64,000 nt of DNA, from NCBI GenBank assembly GCA_019022495.1, contig JAFEKR010000001.1:3596001-3660000 (forward strand). The letters run 5' to 3'. Shown piece by piece: positions 48,479 to 61,932 of this stretch (positions within the stretch are counted from its first letter, which is position 1; each line of letters begins with the position of its first letter). The notes under the pieces were generated by a model. It made no database searches, was not told the origin of the DNA, and saw nothing but the letters and a program-made list of their open reading frames with translations. A program made the position numbers and the translations under genes. Source of the stretch: Epichloe hybrida (lineage: Eukaryota > Ascomycota > Sordariomycetes > Hypocreales > Clavicipitaceae).

Positions 48479-51400
48479 GAAGGCGTGCTAGCTCTGCGGA
48501 CTGTTGCCCGTATTTAGTCTCGCTGGCCGCGGAACCCGGAAATTTGGGATTAGGAAGACACGGGACAAGGGCTATTCGGAAGTCCCTCGAAGTACCACGA
48601 CTTTGGCGCTTTTCGTTTAGTTTCCCATTTCGCCAAGATAATGAAATCCAATAGACGGCCCTTGCAACCATACAATCAGGATGCAGACGAAAAAGAATGA
48701 CCGACCGCAACAACACCACACCTAAGCTGAACTTCACACAACAAGCCTTTTTGCTCTTCGGCTGGGCATCGATTCTATCCCTTGTCCTCAATTTTTGCGG
48801 ATATCAAGTTCTCAGCCATTCATTGGCTATGCTTTCTGTCGGTTCAGCTGGTTAATTATTTCCTTGCCTTGCTTACCATGACTTTTGCCCATTACCATCC
48901 TGTTTAGGCTACAATGTGGCACCAGAGGACCGGGATGAGCGGACATTATAGGAACCCTTGGAGTATCTATCTCATACATACTCCTCGGCTGCATCGACCA
49001 TGCGCAAGCGATCACCGGCCGGTGTACATCTGCATGCACGAGCCTCTTCCCGTCCATGTGACAAGTCATATCTACCCGCCCTGTTTTTGTGTTTTTCCCT
49101 AGTGAACCAGGATTCACTCTTGTCACGAGTCTCTCTCGCCGAAAATGTGGTTTCATATCATGTACTCCGTCCGTATGTGTGTCTGTCAATATACCACTAC
49201 AAGGTAATACGGGGAAATTATCTCGCATAGTTGACATGGCTGCATGGGACCTGAGGGTTTTTTTTACTCGCTGATCCATCTCAGCTGAAACATGGCCAAA
49301 AGAGGTCTCATGATGGGCAAATTGTCGCATATTGTCGACACGCGGTGGTTATTTCCCACGTCAAAGTGTGATGTTATGTGACGCTTACCCGAGGGCACCA
49401 CGTCTGGGGCGCTTTGCACTCCCTTGTCACGCAGCCCCCCCCCCCCCCAAAAAAAAAAGTTTTCCATGCAACTCGCCAGCTTTGGCTTTGCGCTTGGATG
49501 CTGAAATCACAGGAAGATCACCGACATTAGGCACAAGTTTGAGAGATGTCGTCGGAAGCCAACAATTTAGTCTGCTTGTTCCATCGGCTCGGCAACGGCG
49601 CCAACGGGTATCATGCAGTGAGACTCAAGACGAGGTACTATACGTATCGAACATAGCCGGTAGGGCTGAGACTTCGGATTTGTGTCTCCTACTCCAGAAG
49701 ACGGATGCAATGTCAAGGAATGGGGCCGATCTCCCGTGCGAGGTGATCATCTTTACAGGCTCGGAGAGAGCATCTCCTTGCGTGGGACAAGATCGTGCTT
49801 GCGTGAGGACGAACGTTGCCCGCAAACAGGGTAGTTGAGCTAACCCCTGGCGCACATCAAGTGGAGGAGAAGGAGGAACCCGACACAATACGGATTATCC
49901 TCGTCTTTTTTTTATTTCGAAATTAACCATTTACCCAGTCAATGACCCTAACATGGAGATCTCGGCATGGCACCATGGCTTCTTCAACTTTGACAGCAGG
50001 TGTCAGTAGAATTCAATGGCCGAAACATGGCGTTGCAGGGAACTTTCCGGTCCGAAATGATATCCCTGCGCGAAACGGGTTGTCACGCTCTGCTTTCTGC
50101 GACAGCCTCGTTCTTATTGGTATCGTTTCATCAAGCCCAAGTCAATTACGCTGACAAATATCGCGAGAAAAGATGACAAGCATCACGTCATCAGATATAA
50201 TCCTCAGGCGTTGTGTGTGTATGAGAAAATCAAACACAACCATCATCCCGAAATCGTCGGAAGATGACGACCAGTCCAAGGTTGAGCTATTGGGGCAAAA
50301 GATTGAGATCATCTTGCCGGCCGTCACGACAGGGTCGACCCATGTCCGAGAGCCTTCGGTCTTAGGTGCCCACGGAGTAAATTTGGGTTCAATCTTTTCC
50401 CCCCGGGCGTTGTCGTGTTGAGACGCTTTCGGGTGCAGCATCTTCGTTCGTTGTTCCTCCACGGCCTGCAATCTCTTGACCTTGACGATTACTCCATACC
50501 CGGAGAGGACTTCCGTGGTGTCCTCCTCACACGTCAGTGCAAGCCACTTTCACATAGTATGTACCCCCGAGTAAGATGTGAAGTGGGAATCAGGTGTGCT
50601 CCGTGACAAACCATCACACAAGATTGATTGGCCAACATAGCGCTCGGTCAAGAAGTGCCTCGAAACACATTCCCCCATCTCTTCAGAGACGAACAAGTCC
50701 TCGCGGCTACCCGTTTGCCCGGTCAGGCAATTGCGGGATGAACTGGCATGGGCAGCCCTCAGCTCGCTGAACGGGGTACGGAGGTACATGTGGCTATTCT
50801 TGATGCACGTTACTTTTGGGACGACCTGCATAGACTAGGGCAGGCCTATTCCTAGCATTGAATACTTTCGAGCAAGGTGCCAGATCCCCCCCCCTCCCTT
50901 CGTCACAGGTACAGTATCGGTACATTCGAACAAGGACTCCCTCTTCTCCAAGTCCTCGCGGCTTGCACATACGAGGCATTGCGCGTATCTTGATCTAAGT
51001 GATCCCTTCAGGTACTCCGTACGCCGTCTGCCATGTGCAAGCGGCTACAATAGCCTTTCTTGTGGAAAGCGCCATCTTGTCACACCCACGATGCCGTGTG
51101 TCGTGGGCACAACAGCCTCGTACCCCAGGCACAGGTCTACTTCTCCGCGAAAGCTCTGAATGAAGAAGGCACTTTCTCCGCAGTCGGCCGAGTCAGCGTT
51201 CAGGCATCGGATCATGCTTCGGGCCCACGTTTGCCATCTCTTGTGACGGTTCTCTTGTGACGTGGTCGTGGCCAAAGGGTCCCTTGTTCTTCTCAGTTCA
51301 AGGCTCTCTGCGTTTTCTTATGATTCCACATCATCTCGGTTGTTTGTACGTTTGATTGGACTGCGCTCGAGGCCGGCCAGGGTGGTCTGAGCCTCAGTGG

Positions 51401-52249
51401 CCCGCATTGTCCATTTCGGTGTGCCTTTGTTTTTTTATCTCTTCTCTCACTTCAATACCAATGGCCCAAGCTTTTCCTTTCCGCGTCAAAGGAAGCTCCA
51501 TAGCATGGATTGCATGGATTACATTGCATGAGTGACACCAATAAGGTCGAGCGCAAAAGAAGAAGAAACGAAGGAACAAAATCGAAGTGTACGCCGCCCC
51601 GGCACTGCACCTTTGGTCCCGATACTCCGCAACAACATTGGAAGAACAACAGGGCTGCGGCTAAAAGGCTCTTCAGTGAGCTGTTGAGCTGGGGGCCGAG
51701 ACGGATCCTGACAGCCTAATCCGTAGCCACCAACACGATCTGGCCGAACCCAGCCGTCCATCCACATCACCGAAAAAGCCCCTGCTGACGGTTGGCACTG
51801 GGCAGTGGCTGGTAGGTGCCACTGTCCCCCCCCCCCCCCCCTTTTTGCTATTCTCTTCTGCTCGCTGCTGGAATGAAAATACCACGTAACACCGAACTAG
51901 CAATACGCGGAGTATATACGCTCTCTGCCATGAGATACGACACTCTTCCTTGGCGAAGCAGCCATGCGGTAGTCAAATTACACCATGACGGACAAAAAAA
52001 CCCGATCGATTCGAGGTGCACCATTCAAATCAAGCTGCTCTTGCTCTTGCCCCACCAGCCCTGCAGCCCAATGTGCAAGTACAAGTGTCTGCTGCTGCTC
52101 TCTTGTTGTTCCGCCAGCCCAGGACTCGCACAGGGCTCAAGGTTCTTTTGGCAGGGTCACTTGCATCAGGAGTCCATACTGGAGCTATGATACCGATGTC
52201 AAAGAATCAACGCCTTCGCGGCGAACACAATGGCTCATTGCGCAGTTGG

Positions 52250-52280
<31 letters not shown>

Positions 52281-53495
52281 CCCCCACCCTCCCTCTCTCC
52301 TTCCCTGCCAAATTAACCCACATGGAGTTGGAAATATGGTTTCTAATCTTGCTGCGTTATGCTTAACAAATAGTAGTAGTGGAGAAAGGAAGGAAAAGGT
52401 TAAAGTAAATGAAAAAAAAAAAATAGATGGTAATGACAAATATAAGCAGATGATAAGGAAAACAAGAAAAAAAGACCTGGGTATCCTGAGTACAGAAAAT
52501 GCTCTTCCCAAGATTCGCAACACTGACTATCTATTTCCTGGTCCTGGCGGTCTCCTCTCCAACCCACGCCGTACTCTGTACGCACCGCTACAGAAAAGTG
52601 CATACGGAGGCGGACTTGGCCTCGTTCTGCCTGCCTGCTCGCCTGCCTGCTCGCCCGCCTGCCCGCCCGCCTGTCTCCGCCCGCCTGCCCGCCTGCCAAC
52701 TTCCCCTTCCCTTCCCATGTCGTCCCCATGCTCTCTCTCATGCTGGCCTCACAGGGATGAGTGCCACTCAAACAAACAAGTCTGGCTCGAAGACTCTCCC
52801 ACACCGCCCATACCCTGTTGCTTGGCTGGAGCATCCATTTTCTTCCCTTGTACTGCAAGTACTCCGCACTCTCAACACACAGGCCTTTTCTTCTTCTCCT
52901 CTTTCCCTCGGATTCAAGCTGTCCGTGTCTCGATGATATCCAAGCCATGGCGAGAGAGCCGACCAACCAGACTGCCACATCGTCATGCATCCCTTGCAGA
53001 AAGACGATGCCAAGAACAACCCTCTACCCCACTCTTGCTGCAAGTGATCATGTAGCGTGCCAGGTGTGGATGTTTCAAGCCGCTCTCGACGTACCCCGTA
53101 GATTAAGTCTCTGATCCCCAGAGTGCCCAATCAAAATCAAACGTCAAATTCGTCCAACGCCAATCAAACTGCCTTATCTGAAACTGCTGATGAAAAAGTA
53201 TCTGATCTGTGGCCCTGCGCCCAGTGATAGTTGGCCGAGGAGCCCTTTTTAGATTCTTTCCTCTTTCCCGTGTGGTGAATGTTTCTTTCCGCCTCCCAAT
53301 AGATTTTCGAGCCCTGGCCGCGCCCTCTAAGCTGTTGAGCGAGATGCTGTTGGTCTTTTGGCTCGACAGGTAATCGTACATGCTCAGGCGAAGCCTAAAC
53401 CGGTAAAAAGCAATAAACAAGCAACCAGGCACTTGCTTTCATCCACAATAGCTAGCGCCGTACGGATTAGATGAATGACTTACGGGGTCATGTCA
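48479..53495. other. 5-kb gene-free region
   Basis: No supported gene. It contains a (CA)n microsatellite at 52250-52278, GCCTGCCTGCTC-type repeats at 52628-52700, long C tracts (49434-49448, 51826-51841) and several TACTCCGTA-like nonamers (e.g. 51013-51021). Open frames here are low-complexity translations of these repeats. Confidence 0.5.
52250..52278 (+). repeat. (CA)n microsatellite
   Basis: An uninterrupted run of about 14 CA dinucleotides in gene-free DNA. Confidence 0.95.
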
Positions 53496-55281
53496 TCACA
53501 AGGCGCCCAGTCCAGTTGGAGAAACAATAGATGGGTAGAAGCCTCCAGAGCTAGGGCGCCCGTCGAATCGTTCCCGGTGATGATGGTCCTCAGCGCGTGC
53601 CCCCCCGCTGAAAGGACTGGGGAGCATGTTGAAATCGAACTCGGGTTTAGCCTTGCGGCCGTTGGAGAGGGTTGAGTGCAACGGATCTGCCCCGTGTCTG
53701 TTCCCAAACAAGTCGACCCGGTCGTTGTGGTTCTCATATGCGACCGACCCGGTATAGTACTGGTAGCCTTTGCCGGGAGGCTTTCCGTCGTTCGAGGACG
53801 AGAAGATGCTGTCCGGTGACATCTCTTGGTGCCTGACGTTGTTGTAACCGGTGTCACGACTGTCATAACCCGAGTTGTAGCCAAGACCACTTCCTCCCAT
53901 GCCAGAGCCGTTGCCGAAGTCTCCCATTGGTCCCATTGGCCTGTATCCCCCGCTGCCAGCCGCGCCGCTGGTGCCATTTCCGTGGCTGTTGCGTCTCTCG
54001 TTTTGATAATGTCCCGGTGATCGGCCGCGAACAATCATCTTGGCCGATTTCCGATAAGCTACCTTGACAAATTGATCGGCGGCCTGTGTGCCCACGTCTG
54101 CCCAGAGTTCCACCACCAAATGATAGTACTGCTGTGCTGCTCTTCGTTTGCCATTATTTTGCGTCGCTTGCTTAAATTGAATGCGCTCAAACGTATGCTC
54201 TGTGGGCATCTGTTGGGCAACCCCCTGCTGACTGCCAAATCCGTCAGAGTAAAGAGAGCGTGTAGTGCTTCCCATGCCAGGGCCTTCCCCGTACATATTG
54301 ATGGCACCGTGCGTTGTGGAGCTCGTTTTCGGGGCCAGAGGCGTCTTGTTTGGCTTGGATATCGGCCCCTTGTCTCTTTTAGGCGTATGCTGAACAAGCT
54401 CAATGTTGTGCTGCTCATTGTCTGCCACGACGGCCGAGATGCACATGGCGAAGCCATAGACTTGAAAGGTCTGTGACGCGTTGTTTCCGGAGAGAGATGC
54501 CGGTGTGAACTGGATCGGTACGGATGGGTAATTCGGGCTCAGCGAGTAGGAACAAATGCAAGCCAGGTAGTTCCTCCTGTAGCAGGTCCATTCTCGTTCC
54601 GAGGACAGAAACGGACCCTTGTCGATGGTTCCGTTGATGTCTACTTTGATGGATGTCATACTAGGATCCATGTACTGCAAGCTTCCCAGCATTTCGATTG
54701 GTAAAAGAGGAGGAGCCTCATTTGGGCTGGTCCTGTGAGCGAACTGGTGTGAGTCCATCCTCGTGGCCGGAGATGTATAACCTGCCAACGGCTGTCTTCT
54801 GGAGATGGGAAACGATGGTGCTCGAGAGAAATGGTCCGAAACTCGTCTCTGAAATGGTGCGACTGGATTGTGACCAAACTGATCTCGAGAGCTGGTGTGA
54901 GGGCCCAGATGCGGCAGGGTCGTAGTGCGGTGATTATGGTTATTCAGTTGCTGTTGGACATGTGCCATGCCCGTAGAGGGATTGGGGCTATTGGAGTGGT
55001 CAGCGTTGCCAAAACCGGCGCTTGACGCTCTTCCAGGACTCATTGGTGTTGGTCGGCAAAGGCATGGTGGTCAAGGCGACGACGTACTTGGAACTCAGAC
55101 GCAACCTGCCATCTGGAGTGAAGATTGACCCACTGGGGGGATAGAAGCCGGCTGAGTCGTGCGTATAGTTTGGGCCCGGGGGCAAATCGTTGCTAGGTTG
55201 AAAGAGGCTCAAAAGGGGCGAGGCCTCAGGAGCATCTATCGTGAGCGATGAGTTGCCGCCCTCCTGGTTGTATCTATCCAT
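53496..55281 (-). CDS. vib-1: NDT80/PhoG-like transcription factor (VIB-1/XprG type)
   Basis: p53-like NDT80-fold DNA-binding regulator; the VIB-1/XprG group controls extracellular proteases, nutrient-limitation responses and heterokaryon incompatibility. My model: exon 1 55281-55088, exon 2 55020-53496 (572 aa; XprG is of similar size). The N-terminus reads MDRYNQEGG with SLTIDAPEASPLLSLFQPSN. The NDT80 domain is in exon 2 (IKVDINGTIDKGPFLSSERE, WTCYRRNYLACICSYSL, FQVYGFAMCISAVVADN, IELVQHTPKRDKGP, RIQFKQATQNNGKRRAAQQY, YHLVVELWADVG, QFVKVAYRKSAKMIVRGRSP). The C-terminal half is Gly/Ser/Asn-rich and disordered. The frame changes between the parts: an intron GTACGT...GTCAAG (67 nt) or one ending GGAAG keeps frame, while a 1-base indel in the TTTT run at 55012-55015 would also join them. 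Exon 2 alone has an ATG at 55043, so a shorter protein is possible. Confidence 0.85.
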
Positions 55282-58251
55282 TGGTTAGTCTGCCGGCGGA
55301 CGATGCAACAAGTTGAAGAAGACCTCAGGATTCAGGACGCGGCATGGAGTTGACTACCACAAGAGACGCTGTCCTGCCTTTCCATGCGATACGATGTGTT
55401 CAAGTACCACCAAATCTATGGGTGATACCGCCAACGCCTAGGTTGCACGAGACAAGCAGATGGATGCGGGAGGGCACGACGCCGTCCCGGTGCCTTGATA
55501 GTCGCAAAGACACACAAGAAATACAAACGTGGACAAGGGGAGGACGGAGTCAACAAGAACAGATGGTTGATGTGGTGATCTCTGGGACCAGACACGGCAT
55601 GCAAAAGAGGATAGAAGTCTAAAATCGCAAGGGGGCTAGCTTTGGTCTAAACACCTTATAGCTCTTGTTGCCTGTTGACTGTTGCCTGATGGTGTTGTTG
55701 TTGCTGCTGATGCTGGCGGCGAGCTTACAGGACTTAGACACAGCTGGGGGCAACAGGGTGGTGGCAGAACGGCCCCAAGAGGGTGACTTTGACTTGACCC
55801 AAAGAGGCCATAATACTGAGGAAAATAAAGAGAGCATTAAGAGAATGGTGACACTCATAGCACTGGCAATGAATGCAACGAGAACCATCTGCCAATGGGA
55901 TAGTGTACCCACCTCAATTCTCCCGTTGGGGGCTGTATATCGAGGTAGTCAAGCTCCGCACATGGTGGCGGCGAGGAGCTGTAATCGTTCTGCAGGCAAG
56001 ACAGACGTCAGTTCATTTTCTACTGCGCATGGCTGCCCGCTCAGGATCGGTGGTTGGAACAACGGCCTTGACTGGTCGGCTTGACATGAACCAAACACAC
56101 CAGCCATGGCATGAGCAACTGATTCAGACGCCGTCACCGATATACCCGTGAAGAAGGCCACCTGCTTTCCGATTTGTTAGCAGGACAAGATCCAACTACT
56201 GAGAGGCAAGACATCAATGACACGGTGACCGGGGGGCACCTCTTTGGGATGCCCGTGCATGTTGGGTGGGTGTGCATAGGCACGGGCAGGGTAATGCAAC
56301 TGGGCCCAGACACCAAGTGGTACAGTACATCTGAATACTCGGAGCTTCAGGCACAGTAACCAGGCGTGCAGAACTTGGCAAGGATTCTGCAGACTTGTCG
56401 GAACCAGGACGCCACGCAACACTGGGGGTCAAAGGTTACACAAACCCTCCCAGGGTCTGTCGGGATGGGGATGATTTTCCTCGTCGCAATTCGGATCAGG
56501 TGTGCCCCAGAGAACGCTCAATATCTTTCTTGCTCTTTTGTCTCCCCACAGATCTCGCATGGAGAGATTTTCTGATGCATTTTTCTTCCGCATCTCGAAA
56601 AAAAATGGCGCCCCCAGCATAATGAAAAGGGGCGAAAAGAAAAGGATGAGACACGATAAAATACTAGGCGGTAGCACAATCGAAGTTGTGTTTGCAGGGA
56701 TGAGAGATGAGGTTGAACTCGGTGAACATACCTTTTAGCAAAGCGCATGGAATCCCATCAATGACCATCTTATAACCACTGGCCGTTGACGCATGCTTGA
56801 AACCTCCCCAGGCGTACAAAGCCCATCATTGCCTCAAGTTCCTCCAACAGATTGCCTCGGCGGAAATCCTAGGCGACCTGGCCGAAATACTTTCTAGTTC
56901 AAGAGAGTTTGCGTACCTTTGAAGACTGAGGATGCATTGGACAAGATAATTCGACCCAATGTTGAGACCCTGATAATGCCAAGCAACGCCGGAAACGATC
57001 TTGTTTACCCGTAAGCCTAAGTATTGATCAACAAAAAGGCTGCAAAAAACGCGGAGAAAGGCCATTTGCAGTTGTTCACAAGACCTTGGACTGCTAAGAG
57101 GACCCCTTTGAGGTTGAACACCACGTATACTCTCGATAGCTGGCCCAAAAACACAATTTGCTATTTGGGACTAGTGTGACAGGTCGCTGAACACTGACAT
57201 GTGTGTCGGATGTGAAGGTTTTTTTTTAGAAGAAGAGAAAGAAGGCTTAAACAAAATACTTACTCGGGATTAAACTAGGCCAAGAAGCAGTGTTTCTGTG
57301 ACAGTGTGTAGCTGTTTTTTCAGGCTCGCGAGGAGATTCCACTCTGTCACCCTGTCACTACTCAGCCAGGCTTGAATGATGAGTCAAATGTTCAGTTTTC
57401 ACAGAAGACAGAGTTTCTTTTTCTTCCTTTTTTGGCCAAGTCACGGACTTCTAGTTGAAAAGTGAAACATTAGTCAACGCTCAACTGCGACTAACATTCG
57501 GGCCACAGGCACATTGAAGCTTTTCCTCGAAGGGTGAGTAGATGATCACTTACCACCTTTAAAGAAACAATAGGGTGCCTCCAAAAAAGGCCTTTTTCAG
57601 ATAAAAGAAAGGAGTTTTATGAACTCTGGACGACGTTTGAAGACTGACCAAAGATGACACAGTCCCCTACTTCACACGAGCAGCAATTAGATCCCCTTGT
57701 GGTTGGATACGTGAAAACCATGTAGGATCAAGGTACCAAGTAACAATAAACCCTAGACTGGTACAAGAGTATGTTGTTCAAAGGCGAATGTGCTCAGTTC
57801 CTCGCACCATCGCCGACGTGGCTGGCATGTATCGTGTGGTAAGAAGGACTCGTGTTCGTGATTCACACCGACAAAGGCATAGAGAGAGTAAATGTAGTAC
57901 GACGTCGAGAAGAATATTTATATTAAAAGGGTTGAAAGAACTGCCCTGCGGCGAGAAAGATGGGCAGAAAGGATTTCAAAGAAGAAGAAGAACAGCCATG
58001 GATGGGATCATCAACGGAATTTGAGCAAGATGAAAGACACGCAGCGAGACGGGACAGTGACGTTTGAAGAAACAAACATTTCAGAAGGGTTGCGAGAGTT
58101 GGTCCCCTTTTGAGAAGAGGGCCGACCAAGTGATGATTACGGAGGTCAAAGACAGGAGCTGACCAAACAGGAACCCCGGCTAACATATCCAGCACATGTT
58201 TTGTTTTGTCAGATCTTGAGCCGAATGAAGTGAGGGAGCTGAGGGCTGAGA

Positions 58252-58320
58252 GCTGGCACCTGGCACCTGGGATCTGGCACCTGGCACCTGGCACCTGGCA
58301 CCTGGCACCTGGCACCTGGG
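58252..58320 (+). repeat. GGCACCT heptamer tandem repeat
   Basis: About nine copies of GGCACCT, one changed to GGGATCT. The same heptamer is repeated three times at about 35583-35606. Confidence 0.9.
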
Positions 58321-58707
58321 AACTGGAGCAAAGACCAAGGGATTGTCTTCCGCCTCCCGCTCTCAAGCGAAACGGAAAGAGCCATGGAGAATGCGGGACC
58401 CGACACGGCTTGACGTGGCTTGGCCTGTCTGTTGGACCAAGTCAGTCATCAATTCGCCCCGAAGAATTTTTGCGATATAATCGACTGACTAGACTACACA
58501 TGCGCACAATGGCTACACTTTGCTTCACCCGTCGATTCTCTTCAAAGTGCACAGTGGCATTTAGTGAGTGACAGCCAAAAAAATGCTCGCGGGCGGATGG
58601 AAAGTGCGTCTTGTGGCCGAAGATCGGCTGCTTTCTGCAGATGCTATCCCACGACCCGTTTCAGGAAGTCTGCAAGACGCAAGCGCCTGGCCAGCCTACC
58701 GACCTTA

Positions 58708-58760
58708 GCCGATGATCTGACCTAGGCCGATGATCTGACCTAGGCCGATGATCTAGCCAG
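58708..58760 (+). repeat. 18-bp tandem repeat
   Basis: Three copies of GCCGATGATCTGACCTAG, the last diverged. Non-coding. Confidence 0.85.
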
Positions 58761-61700
58761 GGCGACGAAGAGAAACTCTACCGACTTTTCGGTCCGGTTG
58801 CCTGTTTGCCTGTCACTCTAATCCAATAGCAGGGCAATGCCGCCAGCCGAACATCAAACACGCTTTAAACTCGGGGTTCCAGGAGCCTGGCCTCCTGCGA
58901 TGAGGTTTAGGCTCGAATCAAGAGGCGTCGCCGAGACGGGTACTTGCAGGTCTCAGAAATGCCACCACCAGTGTGGCGATGTCGTGGCAGCTATCCAGCA
59001 CGGCGCGATTGCACTTCAGATCCAGCCATGAAACGTGGTATGTTGGTACCACAGATCCGTTTAGTCATGATTGAATAGGAAGCTGGCTAATCGTCACTAT
59101 AGAAGAGGCCAGACAAGTCTTGTGTGTTTTCAACGGCATGCATGCTTCATCCATCCGCGGGCGATGAAGTCCTCTTGCGGACAGGAGAAGATGGTGCAGC
59201 GATGGCAAGCCATTTCTGGGCCAAGTAATCCTTCTATCAAACTCCGCCGCGATCCTCCCGTCGCCAAGCAATGGCCCAAAATGACATGGTTTCGGGCCTT
59301 CCGTATGGCTACGCGAGTGCAAAAGAGGGTCTAGAGATCACCCTCGTCTCCGTCAGGGTGACACGATGATTAGTCTCACAGCAGGGCTGCTTGAAGATGG
59401 GAGGATTTTATCCCAACAGAGCATACCAGGTCAAATTTGGCAAAGTTTCGGGGGCGGAATTCTGGTGGCGAGATTTGAAGGGCCGTTGAAGGAACGGCTA
59501 CGGACTGCCTCGAACCGAAAAAAAAAAACGCTTCTGATCCGTCAAAAATTGCAGTCATTGGCAGCACCAGAAGAGGCTAGTCGGCCGAACTTGCCAACTA
59601 AGGGAAGAAAACAATTCTGTTCACATCAAGCTGTTTGAAAGAGACCGCATGAGCCTTGAGTGGCCTAGCACCAGTATCGACCCGGAAAAGTCTGAAGTGA
59701 TGGCCGCTTTGACGGCGTGTCGCAGCTCAGCTTCATCATCTCTGCTTTCTTTAGAAAAAAATATGTCCAAAAAAGCCGCCACCTAACTAATTCTTGTTGG
59801 TGTAACCCCTGGCTGCCAATAGTGGCCAATATCAGTTCGGTGTAGTCGTCAATTGGCTGATTCGCGTGTAGGATCTTGATGGGTAATATTCGATGCAGCG
59901 CTCGGACTCAAAAAAGCAACATTTGAACAGTTTTCTGCATTGTATCAGCCCAAGTTGATCGTGTCGTTGCTCACGAAGCCAAGTTGCTAATATCAACGGC
60001 AGTCGCGAGAAGAGAAGCTGCGTCATGCACTAAACGAGACGTGGAATAATATTACATCCAAGGCACCACATCACAGTTTCTCCAAGGCTCGTCAGCCCAT
60101 GGAGGGAATATCTGAACGAAGTCTTTGAGCATTCCTGCCGGAACGTTCATTTCTCTCCAGTCTGCCTCGGCACAGTCTCCTCATCGGTCAATGCGCCCTA
60201 ATAGAAACTTGCTCCATGCCATCACTTCACAACCCCCAGATGCCTTGGCTGAATATTCTGGATCTTCTGAAGTATATAAGGCCGCTTCTTGAAGCATGAA
60301 GAGGTGGTCTTCGGCCAATATCACTCCATTCTTCCTGGTTTAGCTAAACAGCAAGTTGTCTTGGACATAAATCGCGCCCAATGGCTGTAAAACGAAGCTA
60401 ATAAAAGGCATTTCCACCTCCATTGTATTTTGCGTTTGATTGTGGCCCAAACCCTCCAGGGCTACGCTACATATGACCGCTTGGGGCCCAATTTGTAGAT
60501 TTATAGGCAAAATCTTACCGCTCACAATGATCAGAACGAAGAACATCAAACCGAAGTCTAGAATTAGATGGATTCTCCAGATTCAGTACGTATTAGGGGG
60601 CTTAGTGTGTTGCTTCTCGTGGGCGTGGGGTTCAAAAACCAAGGATGTGAATGATGAGAATTGGAAGCCCGAAGATTGAAGCCATGCTTCGATACGGGTA
60701 TCTTTTCTTTCCCCTGTTGCATCGCTGACCTATGCACTTGTGTACCGAGCCAAGAGCAGGCGAGGGTTTCTGTGGAGATGTCGAAAGTCCTTTTTGGGAA
60801 AAGATGTAATGGGGCACGTTGAAAGAGCTCGCGTTTCAGATTGCAGCTTGCATCTCGGCCGCAGAGCGCGACAGGGCTAACACGAGGTAGCAGGGATAGT
60901 CACGTGCTGTCAGAGCTGTTGGCTTGGTTATCAGATGCTGGACAAGTTCTCCAGAGAGTCCTCATCTATCGAGGGCTCAGTTTGAGAACACACAACTTGG
61001 CTGCAAAGAGAACCCCCTGCAATGACGTCAATGAGAGGGAACCGCAAAAGAGGGGATTGGAGGCATGGCATAGCCTGCGCCGCCATCCTTTCCAAATCAA
61101 AGGTGAAGGATTTCCCTGGACCAACCTGGACAAATGAGCTTCACGCCTTGTTCACAAACAATTGTTTCATCCCATCGATGGCGCCTTGAAAGGCGGCGTA
61201 CTTGGCGGCTATGGCCTAGTTTTTTGCTGTACAACAAGCGGTTTCAAGTCATGCACCAGCACTGCAACACCGAATATGCTAGCCTCAATTTCTTTCCGTC
61301 CGAATCATTTACGAGGCAGTTGTGTGGTTCCAGATATGATGATGTCTCGCGGGAACATTACACCTTGCCGGAAGCTTATTGGTTCTATGATGTATTGGCT
61401 TCGTCTTGCCCGGAATATCATGACTTAACGACTAACAGATGTGGCTACGGTGGCAAGATCCTACTATTTTGACGACCTGTGACGACCTGGAGATCGATGC
61501 CGTGCACATGGCGCGGGTTGCGTTTTAGAACAAATAGTTTGAGGCGGGATCTAGAACTTGGGCAAACCATCCAGGCTGCCATACCATCGTTGGGGGCAAG
61601 CCAGTCCAGTTCATTTCTTCCTATTTGCTGGACTTTTGTGTGAGCACATGTAGTTGGTCATGCAGGGAACAATCCGACGGGCGCCCATCATTTCTTGCCT

Positions 61701-61932
61701 CATGCTGGCCCCGTTTGCTTGACTTCCTTGATTCCTTGAAGGACCAGGCTTGCCTTCCGATGACTGGGCAGTACGACAACTGTATTTGCTTCATGGTGAC
61801 ACTGGAAGTCATACCCGGTGACTCAAAACCCTGCGTCGTCAGTGTGAATGTTGTTTGAGGGGAAGCAAAATGGCCTGACTTTGGTGAAGGCCCGATGCCT
61901 ATCTCGGCCATGACTCCCTACCCCCCAAAGGC

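Larger units (their letters stand above)
55282..61932. other. 6.6-kb region without confident genes
   Basis: The left part (55.3-57.8 kb) is presumably the extended promoter and leader of vib-1. It also contains nine GGCACCT-type heptamers at 58252-58320 and three 18-bp repeats (GCCGATGATCTGACCTAG) at 58708-58760. Between 59.8 and 61.9 kb a few short frames look weakly coding but are interrupted by stops; I could not assemble a gene. Confidence 0.4.

Noticed and set aside
51985..53055. Long plus-strand open frame of 356 codons
   Set aside because: It is a translation of CA, GCCTG and other low-complexity repeats, with no domain and with competing frames on both strands.
60052..60315. Minus-strand frame of about 88 codons with a single in-frame TGA at 60183-60181 (LFMLQEAALYTSEDPEYSAK ... 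FVQIFPPWADEPWRN), suggestive of a decayed enzyme gene
   Set aside because: Two stop-free halves of about 44 codons are not rare by chance, no family motif is recognisable and no flanking exons could be joined.
61130..61200. Minus-strand KYAAFQGAIDGMKQL, recalling the YxxxK helix of short-chain dehydrogenases
   Set aside because: The catalytic Lys position is not Lys, the frame stops within a few codons, and neither upstream Rossmann motif nor downstream sequence matches.
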